From NCBI GenBank assembly GCA_023515745.1, contig JALECJ010000255.1, positions 1,994,001 through 2,058,000 on the forward strand: a DNA stretch of 64,000 nt, read 5' to 3'. A model generated the notes under the pieces. The model saw only the letters and a list, made by a program, of their open reading frames with translations, made no database searches and had not been told where the DNA came from. Positions 47,112 to 58,324 of the stretch are shown here, in pieces. Position numbers and translations under genes: made by a program. Position 1 is the stretch's first letter. The number at the start of each line of letters is the position of its first letter. Source of the stretch: Amoeboaphelidium protococcarum (taxonomy: Eukaryota; Aphelidiomycota; Aphelidea).

Positions 47112-47591
47112 TCAATGTTTTTCAAAATACTTCTTTTTTAAATCTTGGCTAGCTTTATCATTACCTTGGAACCACTGGAAAGGCATCCATCCAAAGCTAC
47201 CACCACTACCGTCACCATTAGGATTAGAACTCTATCGATTGGCACTCTCATCCTGATACATTGCGTAAAACAGAGACACGAAGCAGGCGGCCTATGACGA
47301 AATGCGCCATCGTCCCCATCTATTCAATTCAGCGCTATTCTTCCGGTGTCTCGCCATCATAACAAATGAGCCCAGTGTCACTGCAAAGGTGAGAGGTATC
47401 ATGGGATGTTCACGCATTTTAAAGTAGATGTGATCCAGGACTGTGGGAGGCATCATGTCCATTCTGGTGGGAGTAAAGCCCAACTCTTATTCAGTATACT
47501 TTGTCGTCACATCCAGCCTCTTGTCTTCGATTTCTTTCAATTACTACCTGTCCATATGGATCTACGTAGATGGCCTCTTTGGATACTCCAT
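47112..47591 (-). CDS. RCF1: HIG1-domain mitochondrial protein (RCF1-like)
   Basis: A 159-residue single-exon gene, ATG 47591 to TGA 47112. The HIG1 domain spans about residues 60-125: MREHPMIPLTFAVTLGSFVM, MARHRKNSAELNRWGRWRIS and QAACFVSLFYAMYQDE, giving two membrane helices with the Gln-Arg-rich loop of the family. The N-terminal 45 residues are Gln/Lys-rich. It stabilises respiratory III-IV supercomplexes in the inner membrane (family knowledge). C-terminal Trp/Gly-rich segment FGWMPFQWFQG is unusual. 103 bp separate it from the U2A' start. Confidence 0.88.
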
Positions 47592-47739
47592 TTTGCTAAT
47601 GATCACTCAGACTATAAATGATTCGTTTACGAGTTTATCACAAAGTGAAAAGAGCCGATGACGCTATTGATCTAACTATAAGAAAAACAGTAGTAATGAT
47701 AACTCATTCACATCAAAATATATATTCAAGAGCATTTAG

Positions 47740-48108
47740 TCATACAGTATCATTGCTTTCACTATTTTCAGACGATGAAGATGGTGGTGAGTTAAAGTAA
47801 TCGTACAGTGCCTGTTCATCTTCCCTGTCTAAATCAGACATTTCCTTCATGGGGACGGCTGGTACACCGAGATATTCTCTCAATTCATTCATCTTGAGAT
47901 TGGCCACCTGCGACGCGTCTTCTAAACTCTTTATATTGTACTTGTGTCGGGCACAATAGAACAGTGATGCGCTGACTAGCGATGTTATAGCAGTCGCCAT
48001 TCCCAGAGCTTTGATGCAGTAGATTAACGCGTCAACTTTTGATGATGGAGATGGTTCACCTTCCACTTCCTACTGCACAGATTTAAATCTTCGGTTCCAT
48101 TTAAACAT
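47740..48108 (-). CDS. small single-pass membrane protein, TMEM242-like
   Basis: 122 residues, ATG 48108 to TGA 47740. One hydrophobic helix (ALGMATAITSLVSASLFYCA) lies near residues 38-57, followed by HKYNIKSLEDASQVANLKMN and an acidic Ser-rich tail. A helix followed by a short amphipathic stretch resembles fungal TMEM242/UPF0463 proteins of mitochondria, but similarity is weak. It stands in the minus-strand series between TTC7 and HIG1 genes. Confidence 0.6.
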
Positions 48109-48508
48109 ACACTATCGTATCATTTCTGCCTCGGCACTAAATACTGAGGGATATAGCTGTAAAAATAAGAGTATCTTCTAGAGTGTTCTCTAAAAAAGGG
48201 ATAAATAGATTGTTAGATGAGCTGACTGTTGCCAAGGTTATCAAGATAGACGCGTTTCACTGCTGTCAAGAATGATCGTCTATCGCTCTTCTCTTCTGAG
48301 GATATCCATGACCTGTATGACATATGAATATTATGAGTAATAAAAATAGTAATGGAAACAGTCGTTTTCCTTCTCTAGACTAGTCAGTCTATTGGAACAG
48401 TCGTTCCTAAAGTGTCCTCACTTCTCTATAGAGTAGTGACCCACTACCTAACATAGATCAACTAAAAAAGGTCAGTTCAACAATTAGCTCTTCATTCAAA
48501 TTTTGTGA
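48109..48508. other. intergenic, 400 bp
   Basis: No gene seen. ACGCGTTTCA at 48251-48260 is the MCB-like motif in the orientation of the downstream minus-strand gene. Confidence 0.4.
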
Positions 48509-50813
48509 TCATAACAAGGTCGGAAGCACCTCCACTCCGCGTAAAACATTCACATCAAATATATCGCATATCTGGTTCTGCTGCGACAATTCCATGTAGT
48601 GCTACATCTTCACTTACTCATCTTTACGTTCATGAATCTTGGCTATAAAATAATGAGCCTACCAGACACGACTTCCTCTCAAGCGACCACTGCGGATGGC
48701 AATCATTAGCTCAGACTTTGCCAGATCTAGTCTATCATCAGCCAAGTATATCAATCCAAGTAGAGTTCTTGCACTCAAATGACAAGGATCATAATTCAGA
48801 GCAGCCTCGAAATTGCCTCGTGCCTGTTCCAGGATAGAAGGAGGTAGTTACTGGATCACCTTCAGCAATTGATCACTCGTGTTAGACTAATCATTACTCT
48901 GTTACTGCTCACTTTGATCTTATTAAGTTAGTTCTTAAAAAAATTCTTCAAGATCCACTTTACCGCCAGAGGAATATATCGCCAGCAATCCAAGTTCACA
49001 CTGTACATCAGCGCAAGTTGGCTCAACTTTTCTAGCATTATCGCAGCAAATCTAAGCCTCTCTAAACTTCTAATGCCGTCTATGCCATTAAGCCAACATA
49101 AGCCATAACTCAATAAATCTAGATTTCATCCGGCGACGGTGCAGCGAACGACTACGAGGATCATTGATCTGAGAGAGATCATCCAACTTTCGTCTATGAG
49201 GGAAGAAGGCCGTCTGCATCAGGAAGCCACGGGTATCACTCTAAGGTAACAGATTGGGATACAGCGATAAGACAGCCGGAAAATCTTCAAATAAAAGAAC
49301 TTCAGATATACCTTGATCCATCAGAGACAGCGTTGCTCCGTACTCATCATTGTCAATCTTATCCGGGACATACACAATCTTGTACAAATCAAACAACTGC
49401 TTATAACGCTTTAGAACTTCTTTCGATAGATTACTCTCATCCATAGCACGGAGATCATGCTCTTGACACTACTCTAATAGTACGCACTCTGTCATTTTTA
49501 AATTCAAATATGCATCTTACTGACTTTTATTCAATCCGCGCATAACTCTTAAAGGATCAGGCGTAGTGTCCTCTTTGCTTATAACATATGACTCCAATTG
49601 GCGAATACAATTTAAAGCTTATGACATGTTCTATTAACCACTTGATGCAATACTCAAAACTTTCAAATGAACCGCATGCACGTTTCCAGCATTCTGTGCT
49701 AAGCTTTAATCAATGTAAGAGAGTGACTGATCAGGCTGACCACCATGCATGTAATAAAGAGCCAGCGAATAGAGCACTTATGCATCTTACCCCTTTGACA
49801 ATTCATAAGCCTCATGTAAATGAGATTTGGCAGTACTTTTAACATTTTAGTAAATATCTTCATCTGGAGTCTCCAGACTAAGTTTAGCATAAATAAGACC
49901 CATAAAGCAGCTGTATTTCACATAGTACTCCTTATAAAGGGAAGAATCCAACTCCTTGATAACATCACGCATCTTTTCTGCATAGAATAGAGCTTTATGA
50001 GATTTATAAGCTTTCAAGTTGGCTTTTATACCAATAACAATCACGTCAATAACATTCTATATAGTCTCCGTCTCATCGCCACTATTATGATGAAGTTGAA
50101 GCTACGGAGTAGACTGCGATGGACTTGGAACGTACTTACTTGCAAAACTCAGCTATCTTTTGAATTGTTATTACTACTACTAGTCAACTTTAAGGGAAGA
50201 TTCAGATGTCTCAGACTGAATGTTCTATTTTTACTATTACTACTATTACTCCGTCACAGCCAAATGACCTCTGTTCCTCGCCACCCACCAGTCTTCATTC
50301 ATCGCTCCATTATCGAGATATGAGTTGACGGCCATACAGCACTCGGAAATACTTTCCAACTCATAGGTACATTGTACCAGATTTCTCATCTATTTACGTG
50401 AGCGAAAAGTTTCCGACAGTCCAGCATATATTTAATCCTTCTAGGCCAATTTCTCCTTGAGCCAGTTCACCTACTCCTACTACACAGTGTTACTCTCTTA
50501 CAGTTTACTCATCTCCAACTTGATGGCGATAAAGATTTATAGCAGAAAGATATTCTTCAATGAACGAAGAAAATGAACGAAGAAATCGATATCTGTTTAT
50601 GTTCCGTTGTAACAAAGATTTACAAACGAGTCGAGACGAAGTTGAAGAAAAGTCGAAAAGTCTACCTATGTTTAGATAAAGAGCGAGTTCTGGGTCATCT
50701 AAGCTGAATCGATCGAAGCTCAAATGCACAACGCGCGTAGTTTCAGCTTTGCTATTTAGGTTTCTCTCCTTCGCTGTGCTTTCCTAACTATATCGTGACT
50801 TTGTATTTATCAT
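48509..50813 (-). CDS. TPR protein, TTC7/YPP1-like
   Basis: Exons 50813-50502 and 50479-48509 joined over a 22-nt intron (50480-50501, GTAAG...TGTAG), 760 residues. Helical repeats fill the protein: DVIVIGIKANLKAYKSHKAL, LYSLALYYMHGGQPDQSLSY, ELWLMLAQWHRRHQKFREAQ, CELGLLAIYSSGG and a C-terminal TPR pair with LSARTLLGLIYLADDRLDLA. The order, with a Gln-rich loop after the first 190 residues and the last TPRs at the C-terminus, fits TTC7/Ypp1, which tethers PI4K-III alpha to EFR3 at the plasma membrane. TPR content is certain, the TTC7 identity is moderate. Long Gln runs at about residues 185-220 use TAG/TAA. Confidence 0.75.
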
Positions 50814-50906
50814 TTGCTCGCTACGGTATTCGTCTCTTGTCGAACATCCTGAAACGGTTTTACTCGGTACGTGCGACTAAATATTTACATTAGAAGTTAT
50901 CGGATA

Positions 50907-51971
50907 ATGTACATCTGCTTGTATAGAGCACATGATGGTCTTATCCTTACTGAGACTGTGAGCGATCAAGGCGACTCTGTAATGACTCAAGTCAGAGCTG
51001 AGAGTAAAGAGCTGTGTCGCTAAGTGAGAATGCATTCAAATGTTCCCACAACCTTTTGTACTTCAATATCATCATCATCATCATCATCATAGTCTATCTG
51101 GTATGTGCACATTGACTGCGGTATTTTGTATATGCTCAATTTAAACTCTGCATCGCGATAGCAGTATGAAGGCACCAAGAAGGTTGGATACATTCTATCA
51201 GAGGTAATAAAGAATTTCACTACTGAATATGACTTACAGCATGTATTGAAACAGCGAAGACCATATGCTTATATAAAGTTTGAGTCCACAATTTAGTCTA
51301 TTATACAAAAATATGCTAGTTTAACTTCTGGCTCTTTGGTTGCAATAGATTCCACAACCTACGTTCCTTTCAATTTTGGTGCATCTGGTGGAACTTTACA
51401 TAAACCTGGTGGTAACGCGCTGAATACCGAGAATCAATGGCGACTAATTTTCGATATATTCATGGCTTTACTGATTATTGTTGTGTGTATAAGTTCCTAT
51501 CGCAGTCCCGGCTGGTTAAATGCTCCTTCCGACGTGTTTGAACAACGACTGGATCAGAATAAATAGAGTCGATTTGAACTCTATCCACAGAGTGAGTGGG
51601 ATGCTGGTGGAATTCCACTTTAGGCTGATGATGTTAGAGAGGAGGTTGTGATGATGCACTCTCACAACATCGTATCTGATGGATTATTAGTAAACGCTCT
51701 ATACATTTGCCTGGATATTATAAATACTTTTATTCTGTATCAAGTGGGTATATAGCTATTAAAGAACCGAAGACTTGATTTATCATAAACTTTGCAATAT
51801 CAAGTATTATCGGCTCATGCTATCATTGTCATTGTTACAATGGTAATGCTGGCTGAAGATTTCACGTACATGTCTATGATAAACGCGTCGTATCCTTTCG
51901 CTTTACTAGTCTAACGTCTATTAAAGTCAACATTCATTGTTGGCTTCCCTAGCAAGGATCACATTGTATGA
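50907..51971 (+). CDS. SEC22A/C-like longin membrane protein
   Basis: A 354-residue single-exon gene. The N-terminal longin domain reads MYICLYRAHDGLILTETVSD, then WYVHIDCGILYMLNLN, and VGYILSEVIKNFTTEYDLQH, YAYIKFESTIQSIIQKY, parallel to Sec22. No SNARE helix follows; instead there are several membrane segments (IFDIFMALLIIVVCISSY, LYICLDIINTFILYQVGIQL, AIIVIVTMVMLAEDF), the arrangement of vertebrate SEC22A/SEC22C. Role in ER-Golgi traffic is inferred from family. A Ser run near residue 55 comes from a TCA microsatellite at 51069-51091. Confidence 0.8.
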
Positions 51972-52146
51972 CTAATCCACATCAGAGTATCAAATAGATT
52001 GTAATTATACATTTCAGTATGCGTTTCGTTGCGTCTTTACAATTTCAGGCAATTTTCAGACTCTCGCAGCAACGAAACGCGTCGCCCTTCTTTTTCTGTT
52101 TCAGATTTTCGGTAGACTTGCATAAGGCAGGCGTTTGGTCGTCGAG

Positions 52147-54960
52147 ATGCTTAGATTACGCCCTTAAGTTGTGCTTGTTAAGCGTTAAACTTCTTGTAGA
52201 AGTATTTAGTCAATTGGATTTGCGAGACAGTAATCTCATCTGAGTGTGAATGCCAAAGATTAAGATTCAAAAGAGAAGGATTTTGAAGTTAATCCAGTTT
52301 AAAGCAACAACTTTTACCAGACTATTCGCGAGGCCCAGCTGCGGCATAAATAGCATTTACTCATGGCTCGTGTTGGCGTAATTTATATTCTATATTTGAT
52401 GTATATCAACTTAAAACTTTAATTTTGCGATATGTAGGATTTTTATGAGTTCTACTTTGAACAAGGTTAGTTGGTGTCTCAGCTGTTGAATATAAAGTTG
52501 GCGAGGATGGCTGCCGGTTCAAGGCGCGCAGATTCTGGTTAAGAAGTTGTATTCTGTGGATTCCCTTAATATAAAATGGCTGATTATGTTAAAATGCTCT
52601 TGGATTAAGGATATTCTGTCGCCAAATTTGAGTAATATCATCGCGTATAGAATAATGGTGAGAGATTGATCACTCGTCATGTTGACCGAATATTCACGAC
52701 AGGTACAGTGGTTGAAGAATCTCTTGTATAAGAAGAAGACCAAGTGTAATCTTAATAGTCTATTAACAAGCACAGTATTCTGTCATTATTTTCTAGTAAC
52801 CGAGATGATTAAATATGTTACTGCCTGGTTGATGTGCTGAGCGGAGATTTCTACATGGGATGCTCACCTGGTGATTAATTCTAGTCGAAATTGTCGTCCA
52901 TTAGACCAGCTGAAGTTATCATCAGTTCTAGTGCGTGTAATTAATCTCTTTAAAAGTAAATTAAAGAGGTATCGCCTGATTCTGTAGTACATGAAGATAC
53001 AAGCGCCGTGTCGTTGTGCGACAAAGATGGTCTGTAGTATCTTGATAAGATATTTTCAATCAGCTCTAATGCTGCCCAAAAGAAGATCTTAAATGATCTT
53101 GGTATTCATGGTAAACTGTAGTAAGAAGACGCATTGAAATCGTGTGCCTCACTTCTTCGCTTTATTGAGCAGTCCCACGGTGGTTCTCTGCCGCTGCTCA
53201 ACTTACCGCGTCCGTTCAATGCAGATTGCGTCAGAATGGATCCATGGACGGTGAACTCTCTAGAAATATTTTCTCAGATTCAAAGTAAGTCGAGTGGGCA
53301 CTCAAGCACTTCATATACTCTATATGGGCTAATCAAGAGGCATTGTTAGACACCATCTGGACGAGGTCTTCTCAAACGGCGACTTTTAAATCCATCAACA
53401 GATGTATAATTGCTTTAACGGCGACTAGATCAAGTTGATCTCATTCAAACTTAACCTGCCGTGGCCAAATCTATTCGTGATGCTCTGTCTCAATACTGCA
53501 GATATAACATGGCACAAGCTCTTCAGAATTTGGCTTTGGGATATGGTGGTCCTTGGCATTTGGGAGTTATCCACAATCATTTACATGCACTGGATGTATC
53601 TTGTGGTGTCGAAGATGGATTAGATGTTGACAAAGAGTAGCTATAAGAATTGCAATAATTCTTGTCTTTCGTTCTACCTACAGAGTATATGCAATCAGAT
53701 TTAGATGTGAATCTGCTTCAAAAATCAATATCTAAGCCTGGAGTGTTAAATCCAGAATGTAATCCGGATTTGATGTGGATTAAGGAGAAATATCTCCACA
53801 CCAAAGATTAGTCTGATGCTATCAAGCACCATTTGGTTGATTGCATTCAGTAGCTCTCTGGCGTAACTTTAAGTAAATAAAGCGTTAACTTTGATGTAAA
53901 GAAGCCACTAGGCCCTTACATTGAAATCGAGTCTAACCATAGCGTTCCATCACTTTTGTCTTCGCATTACTAAGCGCTTGGTATGAAGCACCTTTAGACT
54001 CTGGGAGGATCAAGCAGAGTAAAAAAATTCAGATATAGATATTAGTAATGGACTGAGAATTGTACTGAAGTTGAATCTGTATACAACTAATATTTAGATG
54101 TGGAGAAGAATGTATTCGGTATTGTAAAGCAGTAGGTGTTGAGTCTAAGAGAATAGTTATTAAAATTTGATGTACATTTGTCCACTTAAGATCTTAGCTG
54201 TGCTATATCTCAACTTGCTACTGATTTCAACTGGACTCGACCAAAATTATCAGCAGAGCATCAGAATTTATCCATTGTTGGCGGCAGACATCCGGTTCTG
54301 GAATCTGTTCTACAAGATTCTGCTCGATCGTATACATCCAACTCTATCACACTCTCTCAAGTTGATCATGGCAAGATGGCCATCCTGACTGGTGCAAATA
54401 TGGGTGGAAAGTCTACGTTTCTGAGGCAGAATGCCTTAATTGTTCTAATGGCCTAATGCGGATTCTACGTGCCTGCCCACAGTGCTGATATAGGAATCGT
54501 GGATGCAATTTACTCCAGAGTAGGATCCGCTGATAATCTTGCTCGTAATCAGTCATCGTTCAAAGTGGAAATGGACGAATTGGCTGTCATTTTGAGTCAG
54601 TGCTCTAATAAATCACTAGTGCTTATAGATGAACTAGGAAGAGGAACATCGTATGAGGACGGCTTCGCTCTTAGTAAAGCTTCCATTGATCAGCTCGTAA
54701 CAACTGGATGTCGTACGCTGTTTGCCACACATTACCACAAACTGACCTCTCTGTACCAAAATAGTTCAACCAGTGGATAGTCAAAGATTTAGTTTCTCAA
54801 AGCTGATATTGATGTTCGTGATGGTCGCCTCTTCTTCAATCACACTATCACCCCGGGTGTCAGTGTCAATTCTCACGGTATTGATGTTGCCAGATTTTCA
54901 GGTGTCCCGTAAGAAGTGATAAAAAATGCTATACAGTTCAAGCAGAGTCATTAATGGTGA
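52147..54960 (+). CDS. MSH1: mitochondrial MutS homologue MSH1
   Basis: Exons 52147-52377 and 52438-54960 (60-nt intron), 917 residues. The leader MLRLRPQVVLVKRQTSCRSI is a typical mitochondrial presequence. Mismatch-binding domain I is formed across the junction, ARVG/DFYEFYFEQGQLVSQLL, then GFPQYKMADYVKMLLDQGYS. The ATPase has TGANMGGKSTFLRQNA near residue 730, SSFKVEMDEL, VLIDELGRGTSYEDGFA and TLFATHYHKL. The C-terminal FNHTITPGVSVNSHGIDVAR matches fungal MSH1. It repairs or stabilises mitochondrial DNA. GAAACGCGTCG at 52074-52084, about 65 bp upstream. A 74-codon plus frame at 52019-52243 in another phase is a shadow. Confidence 0.95.
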
Positions 54961-55245
54961 AGTGTAATTTATGCATAGTTTGGAAAATGCGCGTTTATCC
55001 ACTTTACTTCTAATAGGTGAAATCCTCAGGATATTCTCTACCTATAGAGTGTGTCAAGTTGTTTCTTGTTTCGTTTCGCTTCTTCCGTTTCTCTTTTTCC
55101 GCGTTCATTTTACTCGTTCTTTTGTCTCTCAATCTCTTTGTCAACAGTTTTGTTAAATTCAACTGTAGCATTCATCAGTATACTGTATAATCAAGTGTCT
55201 TTACTTTATTGTAATTAAAAAGCATTGAAATATTAAGTGTACAAA

Positions 55246-56292
55246 ATGGACTAGTTTGATGCATTCTCAGATAATGCGCAGAGCAATTAGAACACTCTTC
55301 AGAGTGGAGCTGGTGGAGAGTTTGATCCAGATGCAGCTATGAATGACTTTCTAAAGAGAGAGTAGGAGACGTTTGGCACTGCTGGAACTGATGACTTTTT
55401 TGGTGGTGGCAATGTTGCCGGTAGTAATAATAACAACAACAACAACACTTTGTTGAGTCCTGAGAATTAAACTGCTGCTTCATCTAACAGAAACTCTTTT
55501 GGAGGAGCTGCTGGATCTAATGGTTTTGACGCTGTTAACATGATGAGCTCTGCTGCATCGGAGCCTGCACAATAACGTAAAGAGTCTGCAGCAGCGTTAT
55601 CAGTCAGAGCTGAGCAGCCAACCTCTGCTTCATCCTTCGATAACGCTGCCCTGTCCAGAAAGGAATCTATGGTTAGTAACAGCAATAGCATCAGTAGCAA
55701 TTATCAGCAACAACAACAGTAGTAGAACAGACCAATGTCTGCCACAGTGTCTTCAACCAGTGCACAGACACCGCGCGAAGATACTCAGGCTGTGAGGGAG
55801 TGGAGAGCCAAGTAGGATAAGAAGATCTAGGTTAGGGATGAGCAGATGAAGAAGAAGCATGAGGAGACTATTTAGAAGGCTCGTCAGGAGATTGACAAGT
55901 TCTATGAAGAGTACAACCAGTAAAAGTCCAAGGCTATTGCTGCTAATCGCGAGAGTGAGCAAACGTTCCTGAGAGTTAGAGATGAGACCAAGGTTAATGA
56001 TGGTATCAATATATGGGAGAAGGTTTGCAATCAGGTTGATTTTAATGCTCCTTCTAGCGGATCTTTGATGAAGAAGGACACTGCTCCATTGAGTGCAGGT
56101 GTTGGCAAGAGTGCTCAATCTGGTGGCAGAGCTGGTACTTCAACTGCCGGTGGTAGTGGTGGTAATCAGAACACCAGTAGTAACGCCGATGCTCATGTCA
56201 AGCGTGATACTGCTCGCTTCAAGGCTATCCTGTTACAGTTGAAAAATGACTCTAAAGCTCCTGGTAATGTTGCTGTAAAGGCTAACAATTGA
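55246..56292 (+). CDS. CLC1: clathrin light chain
   Basis: A 348-residue single-exon gene, ATG 55246 to TGA 56290-56292. N-terminal Asn/Ser/Ala/Gln-rich region with FDPDAAMNDFLKREQE, comparable to the conserved light-chain start (..FL.rEq). The heavy-chain binding helix is REWRAKQDKKIQVRDEQMKK, KHEETIQKARQEIDKFYEEY. C-terminal: WEKVCNQVDFN then KRDTARFKAILLQLKND, as in light chains. It regulates assembly of clathrin coats at the plasma membrane and Golgi. Longer than the usual 230-250 residues because of low-complexity insertions. Confidence 0.92.
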
Positions 56293-56422
56293 TTTTATTA
56301 GTGTCGATTGGAATAAATTGTGTTGAATTTAACTATAATTAATTTTAAGTGATTTATACTAACCTGCTCAAAGACTATTCATGTAATTAAGTGAGCTAAC
56401 AGAGTATAATAACGAAAGAATA

Positions 56423-58075
56423 TCAAAGATCTGGACCGTTGGTGTCATCAATGTCCAAATCATCCAATAACTCTGCAAGATTTATACCCCCGTCTCCTTC
56501 ACCAGCCTCAGACTCAGTGTCCATAGCATTGCGATTAGTGTTCTTGTACAGGTTAATCATACCACGCAACTCCTGATCCTGCTCAATATCGTTCATAAAC
56601 TCTTCCCACTCGAGAGCCTTCTTCTCAGCATCTGTCATTTTCTTACCACCACTATGTCCACCCGCCTGCTGATCCATATCCATGTCCACATCGTCTCCAC
56701 CAGCCTCCATACCATTCGCAATACGCTTCAACTTCCACTTGCGCTTCTTCTTACCATTCTTCTTATTCGTACCTTCATATAGTTTTTTTATCAGGATCAC
56801 ATCAGGTATTTGCGCAAATTGCTTACTACCAGTCTGCGCTTTGGCGTAATACTGATCCCAGATATCTGAATTGAAGTTGGAATGCAGGAGCGATACGCCT
56901 TGAACATAATCGCCCTCCTTCAAAATGGCGCCCAGATGACTTCTCACAATGTACTAGTTGTCAAAGTCAATATCCATCTCACTCAACTACTGCTCCTTGC
57001 TCACCTGCGTACATCTGCATACAGTGACATCGGCCATCACGTACTTGTCGCTATGCTACTACTAACTCTAATCAAGCCTCTCCACATCCACTACAAAGAA
57101 GGGACTCAGTGCAGATGAACCGGAGCCTTTAACACCACTTTCCACCAGAGCTGGGAATGGATCGCGCCAGTAGACATTATTCTAAACCTCGGCCTGCTGA
57201 CCTGTACGCACATCCATCACAGTGAATCCACCACCTCTGACGCGCGTACACATCACCAAAGGACTAATGCTGCCAAGAGATCTAGCCAAACTGAGAGGCA
57301 GCACCACAATATCATCTTTACAGATAGGAATAAGTTCAGCGCTGATTGTAAACTTTGTATTAGCAGTGTTGCTCTTTATGTCAGCAGATATCAACTTGCT
57401 ACCTTCCTTGATTCGCAGCGGTGCCTATCCCTGAATAAAATGCAGAAAGTTGAGAGCGTGTTATCTCAAAGCAAAGTAAAAGTCCAGTCCATCTTTACGC
57501 TCTTTGATGTTTGTGGTGTCCTTGTGCGCGTTATGCTTCAATATCACCTGTTCCAAGTAGAAGAATGTTCGCTTATGCTTCACCTTCTATCTCAGCTGCA
57601 CCGTAGCATTCCAACTGTCCTAAGCCATAAGTCTGGTACATGCTTCACACATCTGGTTCTACACAATCCATTCAATCTAGAACTACTGCTGCAGAATCAG
57701 CTGTGGATACGGCTCTCCTTGAACGGTCAGCTGGGTGATAAGACGACGCGAATGAGCCTCAGTCCAGATGAAGGAAGCATCCACCAATTTCACCTTATTC
57801 AGCCCTTTGATCTTTCGCAAGAGGAGTGCCATCAGCTCTTTACTTTCCAACGCGCAAGTCACCCATGAATTAGGTGGCTATAAGAATCTATCACAATTTC
57901 TGCACCAATTCACCACCTGCTACTTAGCGATACCATCCGATAGATCAACATCATTTCGGATGCAATTGACGCACATATTGGCCGGGTTCTGTGGAGTGGG
58001 AACACCGCACTAACAGCAAAGTACCATGCTTTACACCTATTACTATTACGGAAGCTATTATTAATCCATTATCAT
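56423..58075 (-). CDS. NMD3: NMD3, 60S ribosomal subunit export adaptor
   Basis: 550 residues, single exon, ATG 58075 (alternatives 58069 and 58027) to TGA 56423. The zinc-binding start is MVLCCQCGVPTPQNPANMCV, NCIRNDVDLSDGIAKQ, NWCRNCDRFLQPPNSWV. Further NMD3 blocks are IEWIVQNQMCEACTRLMAQD, LEQVILKHNAHKDTTNIKE, KDGLDFYFALRQHALNF, VMDVRTGQQAEV and YWRDPFPAL. The acidic C-terminus DAEKKALEWEEFMNDIEQDQ carries the export-signal region. It links pre-60S particles to Crm1. Identity is secure. Confidence 0.97.
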
Positions 58076-58324
58076 TTTCCTTCTTAAAGTCCAACAATTA
58101 ATATTAAGCAAACGAAATGATAAGAGAGATTGCTATAAAGCAGATCAATGAATGAAAATCAATCAAAGAAGTTGTAAAAGAGAAATACAACGAAAGATCA
58201 TCAAGACGACTCGACAAAAATAAGACAGATGAAGTAAATCACAATGGAATTTATTTAAACAAACGCGATAAGTCTGAGACTTAATGTGTTAATACAGTGG
58301 ATAAACTGATATCTCCAGAGTAGA

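Noticed and set aside
52019-52243. 74-codon plus frame ending in TGA
   Set aside because: Overlaps the first exon of MSH1 in a different phase; the MSH1 frame has a mitochondrial leader and joins exactly at the conserved VGDFYE.
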